A stretch of 10,118 bases of DNA from Porogramme epimiltina (taxonomy: Eukaryota > Basidiomycota > Agaricomycetes > Polyporales > Polyporaceae): contig FTLJ01001608.1 of NCBI GenBank assembly GCA_900155495.1, positions 1-10,118 on the forward strand, given 5' to 3'. Position numbers and translations under genes: made by a program. Every line of letters starts with the position of its first letter. The stretch's first letter is position 1. The notes below the pieces were generated by a model that saw only the letters and a program-made list of their open reading frames with translations, did not search any database and was not told where the DNA came from. Below are positions 8,422-10,118 of this stretch, one piece after another.

Positions 8422-9099
8422 GCAGTCTATTCAGCGGTGTATGGGAACGAGTACGTGCGTGCGCGGGCGCATAGGAAGTGCGCCTGAGAAGTAGGTACCA
8501 GGGGGGCGAGAGAGAAAAGGGCCGCGGACGCGGGAAGTAACCTAGCGGGCTGAGTGCGGAGAAGGATCCTGAGCGGAAATCGAGGGGAAGGGACGGGAGA
8601 GAGAGGGAGAGTCGACTATGTGATTTTTTTCTCTTCCTCTCCGACTACTATGGGCCTTCCCCCCCTGGACGGCGTGCGGGCCGGCGCGTGGGGGCAGGCT
8701 CGGATAAATGGATACAGTATAACGGCGGTGCGTCGGCGGAAAGACGGGGGTGGTAGTGATACAGTTGTACAGCGGTTGCGGCGGAACACATCGGCGGTGG
8801 GCAAGACCACGCAAGCTTCGAGGATGGGCGGAACGGGGAAGCGCAAACGGAGCGCGAAAGCAGAACGAAGGGGAGCGCAAACGAAAAAAATTAAGGGTGG
8901 CCTCACCTGCGCGGCTATTAGGTGTGCGAGGGCGACAATCACGGGAGCAAGATATGGCGGGCGAAGGGGGTACAGGGGAGCACGAGCGGAGAGAGACGAG
9001 AAGAGGTGGAGAGACAGAGAGGAGGCGATGCGAGATAGCAATAAACAAAATAACGAGCACTGAGTGAGCGAGAGGGATGGTGAGAGGTGCCTGAACGTT

Positions 9100-10118
9100 C
9101 TAAATCCCGAACGCGGACAGGGGCGACATGTACGACGGCGGCGGCTGCTGCAAGGCGAAGCCGGCGTCCACGGGATCGAGCGCGCGGTGGGGCGCGAAGT
9201 AGGTGGAAAAGCCGCTGCCTTTCTGGACGGCGGCGCCGTAGTCGGCCTGCCAGTGCTGCTGCTGCGCCGGCGCAGTGTCGTACATCATCAAGCCGACGCC
9301 GTACGCCGCCGCGTGCTGCTGGTACAGGTGCGTGTCCTGTTGTTGGTGTTGGTGCGGGCGTCGTTGGTGGTGCTGGTACGGATGAGGGACGAGGTAGTCC
9401 GCGGCGGGGTCCAGGACGTCGTCAAGGTAGCAGGCGCCGTCGAGCACTGCAGAGGAGACGGAGTACGTCTGCGGAGTGCCGGGGACGCTCGAGAGCGGGG
9501 ACGCGGGCGCGGGCGAGGTGGCCCAGTCGAGGATGAACCACGAAGCGTCGATCGAGAGCGGGTTAGGCGCCGCATACATGTCGTACGCGGGCGCGGGCAC
9601 GCAGGGGTTCGTGAATTCATGCGCGTACGCGTGGAGCACATCGTGGGGTGCAAGTGGGTCGCAGGCCGGGGCGTACGGCGTCAGCGCGGGGGTCGCGGAG
9701 GTGTCGCAAGAGAACGTGCTGAAGTCCTGCGGCGTGGAGGGATCGCGGGTCAGCGGGGACGATTGGTGGAGATCGGCCACAGGAATGGCACTCACAAAGG
9801 AGGGAGTTTGCTGGGTGAGCGTGTACGTGGGCGTGGGCGCGAAGGGGGACGAAGGCGGGGGCGAGCTGTAGCAGTCGCTTCCGGTGTCCAGCTCCGACTC
9901 CGGGGGAGACGAGGACGCCGGGGTCGGACACCCAAACGACGACGCCTCGGACACGGGCGAGGACGCGCGCGGAGCCTCGGTGTGCGAGCTCGACGAGCGG
10001 CCTTTGAGATTGCGCTGCGCGGACGAGGCCGGCGCTGCGGTGCTCAGGAAGGGCCCGGGGGCGGAGTGTTCGATGTCGGGGACAGGCGCTGAAGAGGAGC
10101 GGCGGTAGTGGCGCGCGG
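9100..10118 (-). CDS. Ser/Pro/Gln/His-rich disordered protein, probable transcription-factor C-terminus, 5' partial
   Basis: The frame is open from the window edge to TAG 9100-9102: 338 residues with no intron, in contrast to the other two genes. The visible N-terminal part (residues about 1-55) is basic and Ser-rich, with RHYRRSSSAP. A long Ser/Thr/Pro region follows. Two acidic-aromatic clusters, DASWFILDW (about 190-198) and YLDDVLD (about 230-236), resemble acidic activation motifs. A His/Gln-rich segment (about 246-268) includes HQHQQQ, and the end is PPPSYMSPLSAFGI. Such composition is typical of the activation or regulatory region of fungal zinc-finger, HMG-box or homeodomain regulators, whose DNA-binding domain would lie upstream, outside the window. 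No DNA-binding domain is visible, so the role is inference. The frame itself is supported by its length, biased but protein-like composition and the purine/pyrimidine switch just past the stop. A 342-codon frame on the opposite strand is its Arg/Gly-rich shadow. Confidence 0.75.
   Translation of the reverse strand, partial: ARHYRRSSSAPVPDIEHSAPGPFLSTAAPASSAQRNLKGRSSSSHTEAPRASSPVSEASSFGCPTPASSSPPESELDTGSDCYSSPPPSSPFAPTPTYTLTQQTPSFVSAIPVADLHQSSPLTRDPSTPQDFSTFSCDTSATPALTPYAPACDPLAPHDVLHAYAHEFTNPCVPAPAYDMYAAPNPLSIDASWFILDWATSPAPASPLSSVPGTPQTYSVSSAVLDGACYLDDVLDPAADYLVPHPYQHHQRRPHQHQQQDTHLYQQHAAAYGVGLMMYDTAPAQQQHWQADYGAAVQKGSGFSTYFAPHRALDPVDAGFALQQPPPSYMSPLSAFGI

Larger units (their letters stand above)
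7361..9099. other. Gene-poor stretch between the foldback element and the disordered-protein gene
   Basis: This region has three parts. At 7361-7520 the DNA is GC-rich, with a 9 bp inverted repeat (7448-7456 with 7500-7508). At about 7520-7925 there is an AT-richer island with the tripled motif. At about 7930-9099 the DNA is GC-rich and mostly featureless, ending in a purine-rich plus strand (8540-9060) that should be the pyrimidine-rich 3' untranslated region of the minus-strand gene stopping at 9100. The open frames on both strands at 8540-9063 overlap each other and are low-complexity, so they are not called. Confidence 0.5.

Noticed and set aside
8542..9063. Overlapping frames of 172 (minus) and 169 (plus) codons
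   Set aside because: Both cover the same purine-rich tract on opposite strands, with biased composition and no recognisable motifs or splice structure.
9064..10092. 342-codon plus-strand frame opposite the disordered-protein gene
   Set aside because: Its translation is almost wholly Arg, Gly and Val, a typical antisense shadow of a GC-rich coding strand. The minus frame has the more protein-like composition.

Overview
This window looks like genomic DNA from a basidiomycete fungus, most likely an Agaricomycete with a GC-rich genome such as a wood-decay polypore. The evidence is the gene structure: two genes are cut into many short exons by 60-123 bp introns with GTGCGT, GTACGT or GTGAGT donors and TAG/CAG acceptors. 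One of them belongs to a seven-transmembrane family that I know only from basidiomycetes. I see no prokaryotic operons, ribosome-binding sites, CRISPR array or viral genes.

Layout. (1) Positions 1-2137, plus strand: the 3' eleven exons of a major facilitator transporter of the allantoate permease (Dal5-like) type. Its 5' end lies outside the window, and 420 residues are visible. (2) Positions 2138-3616: a convergent intergenic region with a possible relict exon, a tacag triplet repeat and two unresolved bases. (3) Positions 5698-3617, minus strand: a complete 13-exon gene for a 362-residue seven-transmembrane receptor-like protein of unknown ligand. Its last 63 bp intron, if retained, gives a shorter 306-residue form. 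(4) Upstream of it lie a CA-rich leader, a long pyrimidine-rich tract, a TATTTA box and a 6.5-copy 8 bp G-rich tandem repeat able to form a G-quadruplex. (5) Positions 6024-9099: a long gene-poor stretch holding a 160 bp foldback element (MITE-like, 29 bp inverted ends), an AT-richer island with three copies of a 20 bp motif and a short unrecognised ORF, and simple repeats. (6) Positions 9100-10118, minus strand: the intronless C-terminal 338 residues of a Ser/Pro/Gln/His-rich, disordered protein, probably the activation region of a transcription factor. Its N-terminus is outside the window.

Exon coordinates for the two multi-exon genes were worked out by hand. Both close in frame (1263 and 1089 coding bases, each divisible by three). 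The genes show no obvious pathway link; a nutrient permease, a receptor-like membrane protein and a regulator side by side is not enough to infer a system. I found no convincing novel multi-gene system. The more unusual items are the foldback element, the G-quadruplex repeat in the receptor promoter, the microexons of 16, 24 and 25 nt, and the possible two-ended receptor tail.
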